A DNA stretch of 64,000 nucleotides from Mytilisepta virgata (Eukaryota; Mollusca; Bivalvia; Mytilida; Mytilidae): the NCBI GenBank assembly GCA_028015205.1, contig JAPWFG010000025.1:186001-250000 (forward strand), given 5' to 3'. A program made the position numbers and the translations under genes. The notes under the pieces were generated by a model. It searched no databases. It was given only the letters and a program-made list of their open reading frames with translations, and was not told where the DNA came from. Positions 12,345-24,545 of this stretch are shown here, in pieces (the stretch's first letter is position 1; each line of letters begins with the position of its first letter).

Positions 12345-12977
12345 CTAAAATAATTTAAAACAAGACTCGTGAATAGTATGCATTAATGTCATATTTTTGT
12401 CAAGGAAATCTAATTGCAATTTGCCAATTTGTATTTCTGAGGTAATTGAGATTCAATTAATTAGGAATATAGATCTAAAGGGGACAGGAAATATAAATAG
12501 TAGGTCGTGAAGGTTCTGCAATACACTATTCATAACTAAATGTTTTCTATCAGAGAAAAAATGCGCCAATCAATTAAATTTATATTTTGTTGAATGTCTT
12601 GTCAAATCTGGTTTCATATGTAAAGCAACTCATTTGTTCAGACGCTTCAAATTTTAAATTTTGAACTGAATGGACGTACATTTAACAGAAATGTAACATG
12701 TACATTTCTTACGTTTATGTCGTTGCCAGTAAGAGCAGCCTGTTATTTATTAATCAAATTCGATTAGCTAAATATTATTACTGACAGAAAGCAGCAGTCG
12801 GTAGTAGCATTTTCAGACATTGTGCCATATTTATTGGTATTTTTTTTTCTGTGATTTTTTCCCACCTGTGTAAAAAAGACAACGAAAGGTAAAATATACT
12901 ATTTATTCGTATTTCAGTAAACTAACATACTTTTAATTGATTCCTTAATTTATGAAAAAGATGTTGGACATTCTTAC

Positions 12978-13077
12978 GTGGCAGTATATTGTTGACATAA
13001 TTTTTGCTTTGGTTTTCACTAGCTTTTCCTACTGAAAAATCCTCATCTTTAAACACTGGTCGTAAACCTTGTAACCT
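12978..13077 (-). CDS. RPTP exon 21: start of PTP D2
   Basis: 100 bp, RLQGLRPVFKDEDFSVGKAS to SKNYVNNILP. KNY stands where D1 has KNR, so the pTyr-loop arginine is missing. Its junctions match exon 13 of D1 in position and phase. The donor is GTAAGA. Confidence 0.87.
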
Positions 13078-13399
13078 CTATTAAAAACAAAGACAAGGAG
13101 ACACCTATGTATACACTGTTATACCAAATATCAAACGTTCAATATAAAAATGTAAGACAAATGATTAAAATCTCAATTTGCAAGATATTTTTAAAAAGTT
13201 TCTATAGCATTGTTATGTTGAACGATATATTGTTTGTGTATTAATCTGCTGTTAAGGTAAATATTTTTAATGTATGCAGAACAAATATGCATCAAGTATT
13301 AAAGAATATAGGTTACTTTGCAGTTGAATTTGACTTCCCATTGGTAGCGCAGTTGTAGAATATAAAATATTTGAATACATATTTAATTTTATTTTAAGA

Positions 13400-13570
13400 C
13401 TTTAATAGGTTTTATAGGAGTTCGTGTGTTCATTGTTGTTCTAATTTTCAGTGTTTATTTGCTGTTCTTGTGGTTGTTCATTTGCTTCATGGGTTTGTCT
13501 GTCCAATGGATTAAGTTTGTTTGATTTGCTCCTTAGGTATATTTGTCCTCTTTAAAAGATATGACTAAAG
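13400..13570 (+). repeat. Retroelement 3'-end remnant
   Basis: The segment (ttttataggagttc... gctgttcttgtggttgt...) recurs at 44715-44865 and, reversed, near 19330-19440 and 30470-30545. It is probably the 3' end of the Penelope-like family seen at 10690 and 19330. Confidence 0.4.
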
Positions 13571-13634
13571 AGGTACAACATAAATATAACATCAATACAA
13601 TTTATTTTTTCTCTTTTTTACTTTAAAGTTTTAC

Positions 13635-13784
13635 CTGAAATTCTTGTCGAAGATTTGTTTGGTTTTTCGGAACTGTCTGCTTGAAATGTTTTTCGATGTA
13701 TTCACAGAATCCAGTATTTGGAATAGAGGTGTCTGGTACAGAAAACAGTTCTAATAAAGCTTCATATACAGCAATGTACTGATC
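13635..13784 (-). CDS. RPTP exon 20: end of D1 and D1-D2 linker
   Basis: 150 bp, phase 0-0, DQYIAVYEALLELF (last helix of D1) then a linker and FCEYIEKHFKQTVPKNQ, the pre-D2 helix. Confidence 0.9.
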
Positions 13785-14259
13785 CTAAATGTGAATGTAT
13801 ATGTAAATAAAGTAATTAGAAATAGCAAACAAGGCGTTAAAACTGAATTTTAAATATTAAGAAAAAAGTATGTGTATGAATATAACTATGACTTTCTGTT
13901 TGTGAATAAAGACATCTCGAAGTACATGTATGGGTAATTATTCAAGCATGCCCCCAAGAAGCTTGTTTTCTCTTGCACCTTATGCACTGTAAATTTTTTG
14001 TGAGCTTCATTTCCGCCATTTATTAAAATTATCACTGAAATGTTTTCCTTTAAACAAAAGGAAACCTTTGATGCTTTTCACCTAATATGATTTTCTATTG
14101 TTGATCTCATCTCGTGATAGAACTCCAAGACAAGATCCTATTAAGAAATAATGTATCGACAAAATATAATATACTCTTTTCTGTAGTTCCTCTAAAATGT
14201 TATAAGTTCTTATTTCTTTGACCTTATTTCTTTATTAATTTAATTACTATTATACTTAC

Positions 14260-14395
14260 AACTGTCTGTATCATATTCATCCTGTCCTTCCTCATCATCT
14301 TGACGTAATCTATTACGTCAACAAATCCAGTTATCTTTCCATTTTCATATAAGGCATCTAAAGCAATGAATGTCCCTGTTCTTCCGATGCCAGCG
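14260..14395 (-). CDS. RPTP exon 19: PTP D1 P-loop arginine and Q-loop
   Basis: 136 bp, AGIGRTGTFIALDAL to NMIQTV. It supplies the phosphate-binding arginine of C(x)5R and the Q-loop glutamine (QTV, continuing DQY in exon 20). D1 has all catalytic residues and should be active. The 4.5-kb intron before it holds two large repeat elements. Confidence 0.93.
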
Positions 14396-14718
14396 CTAAG
14401 GATGATTAGAAATGAATTCAGTTACAGTATCCATTTCAAATGGGGAAGGTTAGTACATAGCACATGTATAATTCCAAAGGACTTCGTACAATTGATCCTA
14501 GGGAAGGAATGGTTTCAGGACTTGTTACGAAACCTATTTTTGAACAAATGTTATATCGTAGCCCCTATGTAATATGCCTTGTCTGGTAGTGAGAGGGAAA
14601 GGGAGCTCGATCACGCCCCCTTCTCCCATTACACAGAAGCTGAATCTTAGATAGGATATAGTATGAAAAAAAATGTTTTGGAAATTTAGTGGCATCTTGA
14701 GGAGGAACAATTATAACT

Positions 14719-16544
14719 AGAGGCTCTCAAGAGCCTGTATCGCTCACCTGAACTTAACTTTTCACCTTGAGCAGACCTAAAAATTTAAGTGTTGAGGTCA
14801 ATTTGGCTGGTTTTTCTATAGGATTCTGTGTTAAACTAATTTCAGCTGTGGCAGTCATCTTGGTTTAGTCCAGGTCAACGGATACATTTCTAAAAGAGAA
14901 CCATCTAAGGACCATTTCTGCTAAGTCTTGTTCCAACTGGCTAAGCGGTTTCAGACAAGAAGATTTTTAACTGAATTTTCCTATAGGGTCCAATATTTAA
15001 CAAAGTTCGGTGTGGCAGCCATCTTGGTTGACAATCCAGGTGATCGGACATATTTCTGAAAGAGGATCTCCTAAGGACCAATGCTGCCAAGTCTGGCTCC
15101 AATATATCAGTGGTTTCAGACAAGAAGATTTTTCAATGAATTTTTCCATAGGGCCCTATGTTAAACTAAGTTCGGGTGTAGTGGCCATCTTGGTTGACAG
15201 TCTGGGTCATCACACAAAAATTCTGAAAGAGGACCATCCAAGGACCCATTGCTACCAAGTCTAATTCTAATTGACTTAGTGGTTTCAGACGAGAAAATTT
15301 TTGAGTGAATTTCCCATAGGGACCTATGTTAAACTAAGTTCTGCTGTGGCGGCCGTCTTGGTTTACAGTCCACGAAATCAGACACATTTCTGAAAAAGGA
15401 CCTCCTAAGGACCAATGCCACCAAGTCCTGCTCCAATATGTCAAGTGGTTTCAGACAAGAAGATTTTTCAATGAATTTTCCTATAGGGCCCTATGTTAAA
15501 CTAAGTTCAGCTGTGGCAGCCATCTTGGTTCACAGTTCGGGTCATCAGCCACACCTCTCTAAGAGGACCATCTAAGGACCATTGCTGCCAAGTCTGGTTC
15601 CAATTTGTCAAGTGGTTTAAGGCAAGAATATTTTTCAATGAATTTTCCCATAGGGCCCTATGTTAAACTAAGTTCGGCTGTGGCGGCCATCTTGGTTAAC
15701 AGTCCGGGTCATTGGACATATTTCTGAAAGAGAACCTCCTAAGAACCATTACTGCCAACTTTGGTTCCAACTGGCCTTGTAGTTTCATATAAGAAGATTT
15801 TTTAAATTCACCCCCCCCTTTTTTTTTCTATTTTTAGTAACAGCAGCCATGGAAGTCGGGGATGCCAGACATAATTTTGGAAGGGGGCCACATAAGGACC
15901 ATTCCACCAAAATCTGGTCTCAATTGGCCAAGTGGTTTGAGAGGAAAAGATCTTTAAAGCAAAGTTTAGGCTAGATGCCGTCTTTAAAAGGCAAAAACTC
16001 CTATAAGGGGTTAATCAACAATTTTGGTCATGTTGACTTATTTGTAGATCTTACTTTGTTGAACATTTTTGCTGTTTAAAATGTGTCTTTATCTATAATA
16101 ATATTCAAGATAATAACCTAAAACTGCAAAATTTCCTTAAAATTAACAATTCAGGGGCAATAACCCAACAAAGGGTTGACCGATTCGTCTGAAAATTTCA
16201 TGACAGGTAGATCTTGACCTGATGAACATTTTTACCCGATGTCAGTTTTGCTCTAATTGCTTTAGTTTTTGAGATATAAGACAAAAACTGCAGTTTACCC
16301 CTATGTTCTATTTTTAGCCATGTCGGCCATGTTGGTTGACAGGCGGGGTCATCGGACACATTTTTTAAACTAGATACCCTAATGATGCTTGTGGTCAAGT
16401 TTGGTTCAATTTGGCCTAGTAGTTTCAGAGGAGAAGATTTTTGTAAAAGTTAACGGACGACGGACGACGACGGACGACGACGGACGACGGACGCCAAGTG
16501 ATGAGAAAAGCTCACTTGACCCTTTGGGTCAGGTGATCTAAAAA
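14719..16544 (+). mobile_element. Non-autonomous element with terminal hairpins and 167-bp internal tandem repeats (copy 1)
   Basis: It starts with the hairpin AGGCTCTCAAGAGCCT and ends with a GACGGACGAC-rich tract and the near-palindrome at 16513-16535 (TGACCCTTTGGGTCA), followed by an A-rich tail. Inside, a unit marked by 'catcttggtt' recurs at 14856, 15020, 15186, 15354, 15521 and 15688, about every 167 bp. After this comes a second module shared with copy 2. No open frame of note. It lies in the intron that splits the D1 P-loop. Transposition class unknown. Confidence 0.72.
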
Positions 16545-17046
16545 GGTAATCCTAAAGTTTTCAACACTTAATATAGATATGTGCATATGTTTGAGTATTA
16601 GTTCAGGTCAATGCACACGTACCTAAATACAACTCAGGTTTTTCACTTGCCTATCTTTTATCCAACAAATGACTTTTTTCGTAATCTGAGTTACATCAAT
16701 ATAAATCCTAACATACACATTTTTATCAAATACACAAATCTACAAATGCAAGTGAATACCAAACATTTCAATATTACCCCAAAAAATATGTTTTAGTTTG
16801 GTGTTCTTAGAGTACTGTATTTCACAATAATAAAGTATCAAATAACTGTTTCATTTGTCCATAAGCATAGTATGAATTTAACTAACCACACACAAAAATA
16901 AGTTGAGGGAAAATGAAAAATATATATTACTATCGAAAATGAAAACTTATTTCCGATAAACTGTGGAAGAGCGCAATTGCTTTGATAGTAAGTCGCCCCT
17001 CAAACAAAACTAGCAGTAGAATTAAGCTATTGATATAGTACAAACA

Positions 17047-18642
17047 AGAGGCTCCCAAGAGCCTGAATCGCTAACCTGTTATATTTTGTGTAGATCTAGC
17101 ATCAATGATTATTTTTGCTATTTAATGTATACCGTCACAATTTTCTCCTTGATACTGACCTGTACATCTGAAATATAGAATCGTGCACCCAAACAGATCT
17201 GGTTGCTTAGGACTTTCTCATCGTTGCTATGAATTTTTTCATTTGGATTGACTCTTGACTTCCATTTTGACTTATATAGGTAAACTGTAGGGTCCTGAAC
17301 CCAAATATATATGGTTGCTAGGGACTTTTTCATTGGTTGCCATGGCCTTTTTCAATGACCTTGAATCGACCTTCCTTTTTTTGACCTGTACGGGTAAATT
17401 ATAAGGTCATCAACCCACATATATATGGGTGCTTTTGATTTTTTCATCCGTTGCTATGGACTTTTACAATGACCTTGACCCTTGACCCTCCATTTTACTT
17501 GTACACTTACCATTTAATTTATATAAAGTTATGCTCTAAGCATCTGTGGCAATATGTCAGACCATTATTTTCTGTTTACATGTAACAAATCTTTCATAGG
17601 CAAAAACTCCTATAACGGGTTAATTGACGATTTTAGTCATGGTGACTTATTTGTTGATCTTACTTTGCTGAACATTTTTGCTGTTTACAGTTTGTCTTTA
17701 TCTATAATAATATTACGTTAATAACCTAAAACTGCAAAATTTCCTTTAAGTTAACAATTCAGGGGCAATAACCCAAAAATGGGTTGAGCGACTCGTCTGA
17801 AAACTTCATGTCAGGAAGATCTTGACCTCATAAACATATAAACTACTTGTCATATTTGCTCTAACTACTTTAGTTTTTGAGATATGAGCCAATAAGTGCA
17901 TTTTAACTTATCTTCTATTTTTAGCCACAGCAGACATGTTTCTCGATCGAAGAAAATAAGACACAAAATTTATACTACAAACCCTAAGGATCTGTCAGCC
18001 TAAGTGTGGCTGAAATTGATTCTGTAGTTACAGAGGAGAAAATTTTTAAATGTTTAAATGTTTAAAAAGATGACAAAACAAGTGTGAAAAATTGTCTTGA
18101 AGGGCAAAAACTCCCATAAGCTGTCCATTGACGATCTTGGTCATTTGTCTCATTTGTAGATCTTACGTTGCTGAACATTTTTGCTGTTTACAGTTTGTAT
18201 TTATCTATAATAATATTCAAGATAGCAACCTAAAACTACAAATTTTCCAAAAAATTAACAATTCAGGGGCAATAACCCAACAAACGGTTCTCCGATTTGT
18301 CTGAAATTTTCGTAGCTGGTAGATCTTGACCTGATGAACATTTTTATCCCGTCAGTTCTTCTCTAAATGCTTTAGTTTTTGAGATATAAGCCAAAAACTG
18401 CAGTTTTCCCCTATGTTATATTTTTAGCCATGGCGGCCATGTTTCTTGACGGAATAGAAAATAAAACACAAACTTTATTCTAGATACCCTAGGGATTATT
18501 CAGCCTAAGTATGCCTGAAATTGGTTTTGTCGTTTCAGAGGAGAAGATGTTTGAAAAAGTTTACGACGGACGAAAGACGGACGACGGACCCCAAGTGATG
18601 ACAAAAGCTCACATGTCCTTTTAGGACAGGTGAGCTAAAAAA
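17047..18642 (+). mobile_element. Same element family (copy 2), different internal repeat content
   Basis: The same 5' hairpin (AGGCTCCCAAGAGCCT) and 3' end (GACGGAC tract, CACATGTCCTTTTAGGACAGGTG) as copy 1. It has few or no 167-bp units but two copies, about 508 bp apart, of the module beginning 'caaaaactcctataa' and containing 'aggggcaataaccca' (near 17600 and 18108). Copy 1 has one such module near 15990. Confidence 0.7.
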
Positions 18643-18883
18643 CACATTTTGCTCACACGATTTTTCTTGACACTGCAATGGTTATATGTTTGCATTTTGT
18701 TAAATTTAATATATTGACTTGCAAAATATAAAATATATCTTTCGTTAAAATGTTTAACCACATCACTCTCTTTTTTCTTTTGTATATTCTTTTATTGTAA
18801 GCCTAAAAACCTTAACCAAAGTATTAAATAGTTTGATAATGAGAAAAATGTTTTTTTTCTAATCATCGTATTCAAGTAATTAC

Positions 18884-19029
18884 CTGCAGTGAACAATCAT
18901 AGGCCCTGGGAGATCTGTTCTTCCAACCTTAACCTTTCTATAAAAGTTAACCAGTTTAATTTTGTCTGGGACACCATGGTCTGGCCACTGTGTAAAGTGA
19001 AACTGTTTTAAAGTTCGTTCCTCTTTTGT
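18884..19029 (-). CDS. RPTP exon 18: PTP D1 with WPD loop and catalytic cysteine
   Basis: 146 bp. It contains FHFTQWPDHGVPD, the mobile WPD loop with its general-acid aspartate, and ends GPMIVHC plus two bases of the Ser codon. The P-loop is completed by exon 19 (HCSAGIGRTG), so the intron cuts the active-site motif right after the nucleophilic cysteine. Confidence 0.93.
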
Positions 19030-19329
19030 CTACAAGTAATTAACAGATAAAATATATGTATAAATAATCAAATAACAAATATTTTTATCGCTGGCCTGAA
19101 TTAAACTACAACATCTATAACGTATATAGAATATCATTAATATTTTCGTTTCTATTTGTCTTAATAAATTGTTTTTTAATGCTTTTAAAGGTAACAAATT
19201 TCACACGTATGCACATTTTAGGTTTAAGAACTATTTTATTTTTGCGTAAAAGATGTTATAAACAAAAATGGCAAAACTGTACGACTGCAAAGCTCAGTAA
19301 ACCGTTAATTTTATAAGGATGAAGAGGAG

Positions 19330-20790
19330 CAAATTTAAAAAAAAGCAATTCATTAGACAGACAAACCCGGGAAGACAAATGAACAAGCCCACCAAATAAA
19401 CACTGAAAACTAAAAAACAATGAAAAACACGAATTACTAAAAAAACCAGGATTGAACGCAGGTGCTCTGGTATTGTAAGCCAGTCTTGAAGTTCAATAAC
19501 GCCATTCCAGTGGTAGTCACAAATCGGTGAAGGTACATTGTATATGGAATGTTACGAGAGTGTGAACAGGTCCAAAATCATCTTAGATATTGGAACACCG
19601 AGGAGGTCAATCAATTTGTGATGACGAATGTAAAATTTACTAAGTGACATCCCTGATAAAACCTTTGTTTAGCAGATTTTGTGACAGCAGTAATCCCCTT
19701 TGGGTAACTCACGCATGCCCTTGAAGTTCGGATAAGCTGAGAAAGGTATGCAGGCCGTGCTGGTATATTGCTACTCAAGAATGGAAAGTTAACAAAAGGA
19801 AAATTTAAGTCATTACGTTTGTCATAAAGTTTTATTTTCAAATACCCTCATTGTCTATTTCAAGAAACAAATCCAAATATGAAGCGGACTTCAATGTATC
19901 TGTAGTACATGTATCCTTAATTTTAAGCTCATTGGGGTAGATGAGATGACTGTAGAAAGTCTTGGAATTTGTTGTTATTTAACGACATGTCATCTATATA
20001 ACGAACATTGAATTAAAGGATTGGGCTAGTTTCTTTTTTTGTTTTCACGTAGTAACCCTTGCATGATACTCGCGTCATATAAGTACAGAAACAGATCGGC
20101 GAGGAGAGGAGCACATTTGGTTCCAATTGGAAAGCCTATCGTTTGTTGAAAAATTCGACCGCCAAATTCAACAAATATGTTGTCTATCAGAAAATGTAAC
20201 ATGTCTGTAATATCATCTTCGTAATACTTTTTCGTCAGAATTAGAGTGGTTCTTCACGAAATAAGCAGTTTATCTACTTAAAACTAGAAATGTATACCTG
20301 CGTGTGCCATTATTGAAAGAACATTGACGCACTACTTGTTTCAATCGATATTTTAATTGAGAATGTGGTATGGAAGTGTAGAGCGTACAGAATTCGAATA
20401 TTTTTATGCTGTTGCATGTAGCCAGAGATTTTATTTTACATATTGTAGTAAATTGTTTGAGTGTTCAGGAATCCACATCTTATTGATGCCACTGGTGGAA
20501 TGTAATGTTTCACAGTAATTCTGAAGGCCCTCATGTCAATACGAATGTTAAAATCTTTGAAGGAGGTTTTGTAGAGCAATTAGATGACCAAGCAATGTAC
20601 CTCTGTTAAAACGGAATCTTATGTTGACTTTTTTGAGAGGCCCAATTTGACAATAAATGTGTCTTGCTTTTTCACAGTGTTTCAATATTTCTTGGTTTAG
20701 TTGATTATTCATATCAGTTATCATTACTAGAAAGTTGTCTTTTATAGCTAAATTAAGATAGTACTCCTTAACATTAGTATATCTCATCGT
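19330..20790 (-). pseudogene. Decayed Penelope-like retroelement (RT) in an RPTP intron
   Basis: Minus-strand reading gives RFNRGTLLGHLIALQ, then the K-x-F-x-F-x-x-LY-T block (near 20400), FQQTIGFPIGTKCAPLLADL (near 20110-20160), a damaged Y-I-D-D site near 20000, and KLYDKRNDLNFPFVNFPF (near 19800). Frameshifts and stops separate the pieces. The 3' flank near 19330-19500 matches other remnants. It is in the host-gene sense orientation, between exons 18 and 17. Confidence 0.7.
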
Positions 20791-21341
20791 GTTTTAACTT
20801 ATAGTGCAAATAATACCTATTACATAACTAGTATTGCATGTTACTTGCGCGTGCAGTTACTTTAAGCTAGAATCGAAATATTTTTATTGATAGTTGCTGA
20901 TATCATAAATGATTCAAACTTCCAAAGAATCAAATACCAATCAAGTTATTTCTACCAATACAGTCCTCAGATAGTGAGTGGTTTTTCATTTTCAAAATGT
21001 TTTTCTTATTGTTTCAAAATTTGGACTCTCCGACGCCATATTGATCAACTGTCTGTATCATCTAACATTACTTTAAGAACGAGACCACGTCACTAAGATT
21101 AGTGGCTTCAGAGGAGAAAGTTTATTTTTTTGGTTTGGCCGACACTTGCTTAATGTTATCAACGACATTTATATAATCTATAAAAGGACTACATAAGGTT
21201 ATAATGAACAATAGGGGACGGGCAAAGACGTAAACTGACCAAGGCGCAAAATTAAAAGGCTCGTATGAATTTATACCAGATAAACTATTGAAGGGTATGA
21301 ATCATTGTTACTTTATATGTGAGAGTTTCTGTCTCCATTAC

Positions 21342-21473
21342 CGTTGTGTTAAACACTTTAATTTCTCTGTACACATAAATGGAGTGCTCAACTTCTTTTG
21401 TCATAGACAAGTTGTAATTTTCCAATGTGAGTCCTTCACTTGTAGACTCCGGCCAATATTGCTCACACTTTTT
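21342..21473 (-). CDS. RPTP exon 17: PTP D1
   Basis: 132 bp, phase 0-0, starting KKCEQYWPES (K-C-x-x-Y-W-P motif of classical PTPs) and ending REIKVFNTT. Confidence 0.9.
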
Positions 21474-21515
21474 CTACAACAGCCATAACATTATAGTTAG
21501 AAAAAAAAAATAAAA

Positions 21516-21818
21516 ACACAACATTATAATTTAATATTGGATGTAACGCATCATTTGATTGGACTTTTTTTCCACTATCATATCATAAACTAAATTATCT
21601 TTTGTACTATAGCGACATAAAAGGGAAACCCGGTGTTTTAGACGTAAAAACACCCGTTGGATATACATTATAAGGATTGAGAGTAATTTTGGTTTCAGTC
21701 TATTCTAAATAGCCACAATGCACATGGTGCAAATTTTCGCTACAAGGGTTATTTAGTGTGTCCCATGTTATTGATGTTATTTCTACATAGACTGAAAGCA
21801 AATTATAGCCAATCCTTA
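21516..21818 (+). mobile_element. Fold-back MITE, copy A
   Basis: Inverted arms AAGGATTG...TTTCAGTCTAT (from 21674) and ATAGACTGAAA...CCAATCCTT (to 21818) enclose about 80 bp. The outer part (21516-21660) matches 41820-41973 in reverse. No coding capacity. Confidence 0.6.
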
Positions 21819-22110
21819 ACTAGATATTTTATTCCTGTCCTTTGTATAAATATTTTATGTTACTAATACATATGCACAACGTATACATATTTTTGTATTT
21901 AACTGTTTATAGTAAGTGGAATTAAATCATCGCTTTCAACTTCCATATTTATTATTTTCTATTAATCTATATTAAAACTATTTTTGTACCAAACACATGA
22001 AAGCTGATTTATGTTGGTTTTTAAATAATTGAGTGCATTTGTGTATAGAAAATAAGTCAAATGTATTGCATTTTATAGAATGATACCAAATTAGAATATT
22101 TATTACTTAC

Positions 22111-22208
22111 TCCTTTTTCTTCTATCAGTCGTGTAACCATAACAATTTTACCAACTTTTTCCTGCCATATCATGTGCCAAAAATCACGTAGTGTATTTCC
22201 TTTTGGAC
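22111..22208 (-). CDS. RPTP exon 16: PTP D1
   Basis: 98 bp coding PKGNTLRDFWHMIWQEKVGK then IVMVTRLIEEKG. D-F-W-x-M-I-W and I-V-M-V-T are diagnostic PTP motifs. Confidence 0.9.
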
Positions 22209-22908
22209 CTTTTTAACAAAACAATTTTCAGAAAAGAAAAGAACAATTCATGAAAGTGCGGAGTAAATTTATAATACAAACAACTTTTGTTAAAGTATTG
22301 CACGTACACGAGAAACATTTGTTATCTCATAACACGGAAAGTCTGACCGTGGACCATGTGAGAAACGTTTCTGAAGAATGCCGAACTCCCTGTACGCTAA
22401 AGACGCCTTCTGTAGTTTTCGAAATAAGTATGATGCAAACCGCTACAGAAGACTAAATTACCCGACCCTATCCAACCACCATCCTTGAAAAGTGGCAGTT
22501 ACAATTGATTCCTCTGTTTATCCCGCCCTATCCCTTTTTTAATTGTTTGATATTTTGAACTGTTTTTGTCTTGAAGAAGTATTAAGTAGTTGCCACATAC
22601 GTTCAGAAAACAATCAATCAATAAAAATCTGGCTATCCAAATTAATGTCAATCGATAAATCAGCTATGCATAAAGTTTTCAGTGTAAAAATTATGGTCTC
22701 TCTAAAAATGAAATATAAATGCTGAGTGTTTCGTGTCACCTCATATTATAGTGACTAAAATTAACGAGAAATCTGCTCATGTTTGTCATTACTAAAGGCC
22801 GTTAAAATAAACATATACATGTAGCTCGTTCTTAAGAAATTATTAGATTCCATCGTTTAACTTCAAAATAATATTATAAAATCAGCAATCTCCGGTAAAA
22901 ATACAAAC

Positions 22909-22945
22909 CTTGGGATGCTATATACGCTTTTTTCTTTTGATAATT
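22909..22945 (-). CDS. RPTP exon 15: 37-bp micro-exon of PTP D1
   Basis: Only 37 bp, coding NYQKKKAYIASQ plus one base. It is needed to restore the frame between exons 14 and 16 and supplies the conserved Y-I-A-x-Q-G strand of D1. The acceptor is TTTCAG and the donor GTTTGT. The corresponding D2 sequence lies inside one larger exon (exon 23). Confidence 0.82.
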
Positions 22946-23322
22946 CTGAAATAAATGCACGTATTAATTATACATTAACAATGCATTGCCTTGAAAGGAA
23001 AACAGATTATCGTCAAACAATTGTGAGACACTACTTATCAGCACCGATTGTTTCTATTTTGAATGGTTTACCTATTGCATTTACTATTTTCCATTTGTAG
23101 AGTTTACAAACAGTGTTATTGATATGTTGTGAATTGGTATTTTGTTTTCACGTAACTCAAATAACAAAAACCTGACTATACTTTCCTGCCAATTTCTTTT
23201 ATCCTCTTATAGACTTTAACCAAATTATCTCACTGATGAATAATATATTTGACGATAGACTAGTGAATTAACATATTTGCCATTGGTCTCTATAATTTAA
23301 CAAATCTTAGTATTATACTTAC

Positions 23323-23390
23323 ATCTATGTGGCTTGCATTAATATAATCATGCAGGGTGTCACCCTTTAAAATAACTCGAGAATGGTCAT
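23323..23390 (-). CDS. RPTP exon 14: PTP D1
   Basis: 68 bp coding DHSRVIL...DYINASHID, the conserved D-H-S-R-V-x-L and D-Y-I-N-A motifs of classical PTP domains. It sits 2.6 kb from exon 13. The donor is GTAAGT. Confidence 0.88.
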
Positions 23391-24436
23391 CTGTAATAAA
23401 ATCCTCAACTATAGCCATTTCACATGTATGTTCCAAGTTGTAAATGATTCTACGTTAACATTCGCATGAAGAATACTTTACCTAAGCCTTACCAATGAAA
23501 AAGTCGAACTAGAACAACTATTCACCTCTACCTTTATTTATACAAGTGATGCATTATCGCCAAAATAAACTTCCGTAAAAGGAAGTTATTCCACTATTTT
23601 ACTTTTGTCTTCACAAAGAGTTTGAAATTAAAAAGACAGAAGGAAAGATTTCCATTTTCCAATTGTGACATTCCTTATTTTCGTGACAGTATACAGATAT
23701 CGCCTGTATGTGACAACTGTACATCTCAGATTATTTGGATACACTAGAGCCTGTGCCAGTAATCATATATAAAAGAACTAGACTGAGTGTGGTAAAAAAC
23801 TATTCGTACAAGGTTTGTAAGAAGAGGTTGCTGTCATTAATAACTGAAAGTTTACAACCCTCGTGATAATAACACTTTACGAATACAACTGCTTTTATGC
23901 ATTGTGTACATAAGGTCACTGTGAGGTAACTTAAGGTCAAGGCGAAGTAATAGAAAGTATCCTACAGTTTTCTAATATTTTTGTAAAACTAATCGAATTA
24001 CATTGGAATATGAAATAAATGAGGGGGTATCCATGCTTATTTTTTTGTTATAACCCTTTGAAAATGCTTTCTGAAGTTAACTTTCAACATAGGATATATA
24101 GGGAAAGCGTCTATTTTTCGACAATTTGCTCGAAAACTCTATAAAACCATAGATTTTAATCCTACAGTTTCTTGAAAAACTAATAGTATATTGCCTCATC
24201 CATGAGCTCTCTGATGATATTAAAATATTATGCAGTCCCCATGCTTGATTTCGTTGTATCTGTTGCTAGATATAATATCAGGCTACTAATTTTGGTGATT
24301 TTTTCAGGCAACGTCATGACCCCCAGCGGTCGATAACTTTTATGTACTGCTGATAATAATTATAGGACAAACAACAAACCCTTTTCTTTCATCTTATGTA
24401 TATTTTATAATTTTGATGTTTTTATTAATGTTTTTA

Positions 24437-24499
24437 TTACTTTTTATTTATTTATTTATTTATTGATCATTTTATTTATTTAATTATTTATTGATTATT

Positions 24500-24538
<39 letters not shown>

Positions 24539-24545
24539 TTTTTGG
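24437..24545. repeat. (TTTA)n tetranucleotide tract
   Basis: Long, slightly interrupted TTTA/ATTT run, seen directly. Confidence 0.92.

Noticed and set aside
14719..18642. CRISPR-like array because of regular spacing
   Set aside because: Units are about 167 bp, diverged along their whole length, with no short repeat plus unique spacer pattern, and the DNA is eukaryotic.
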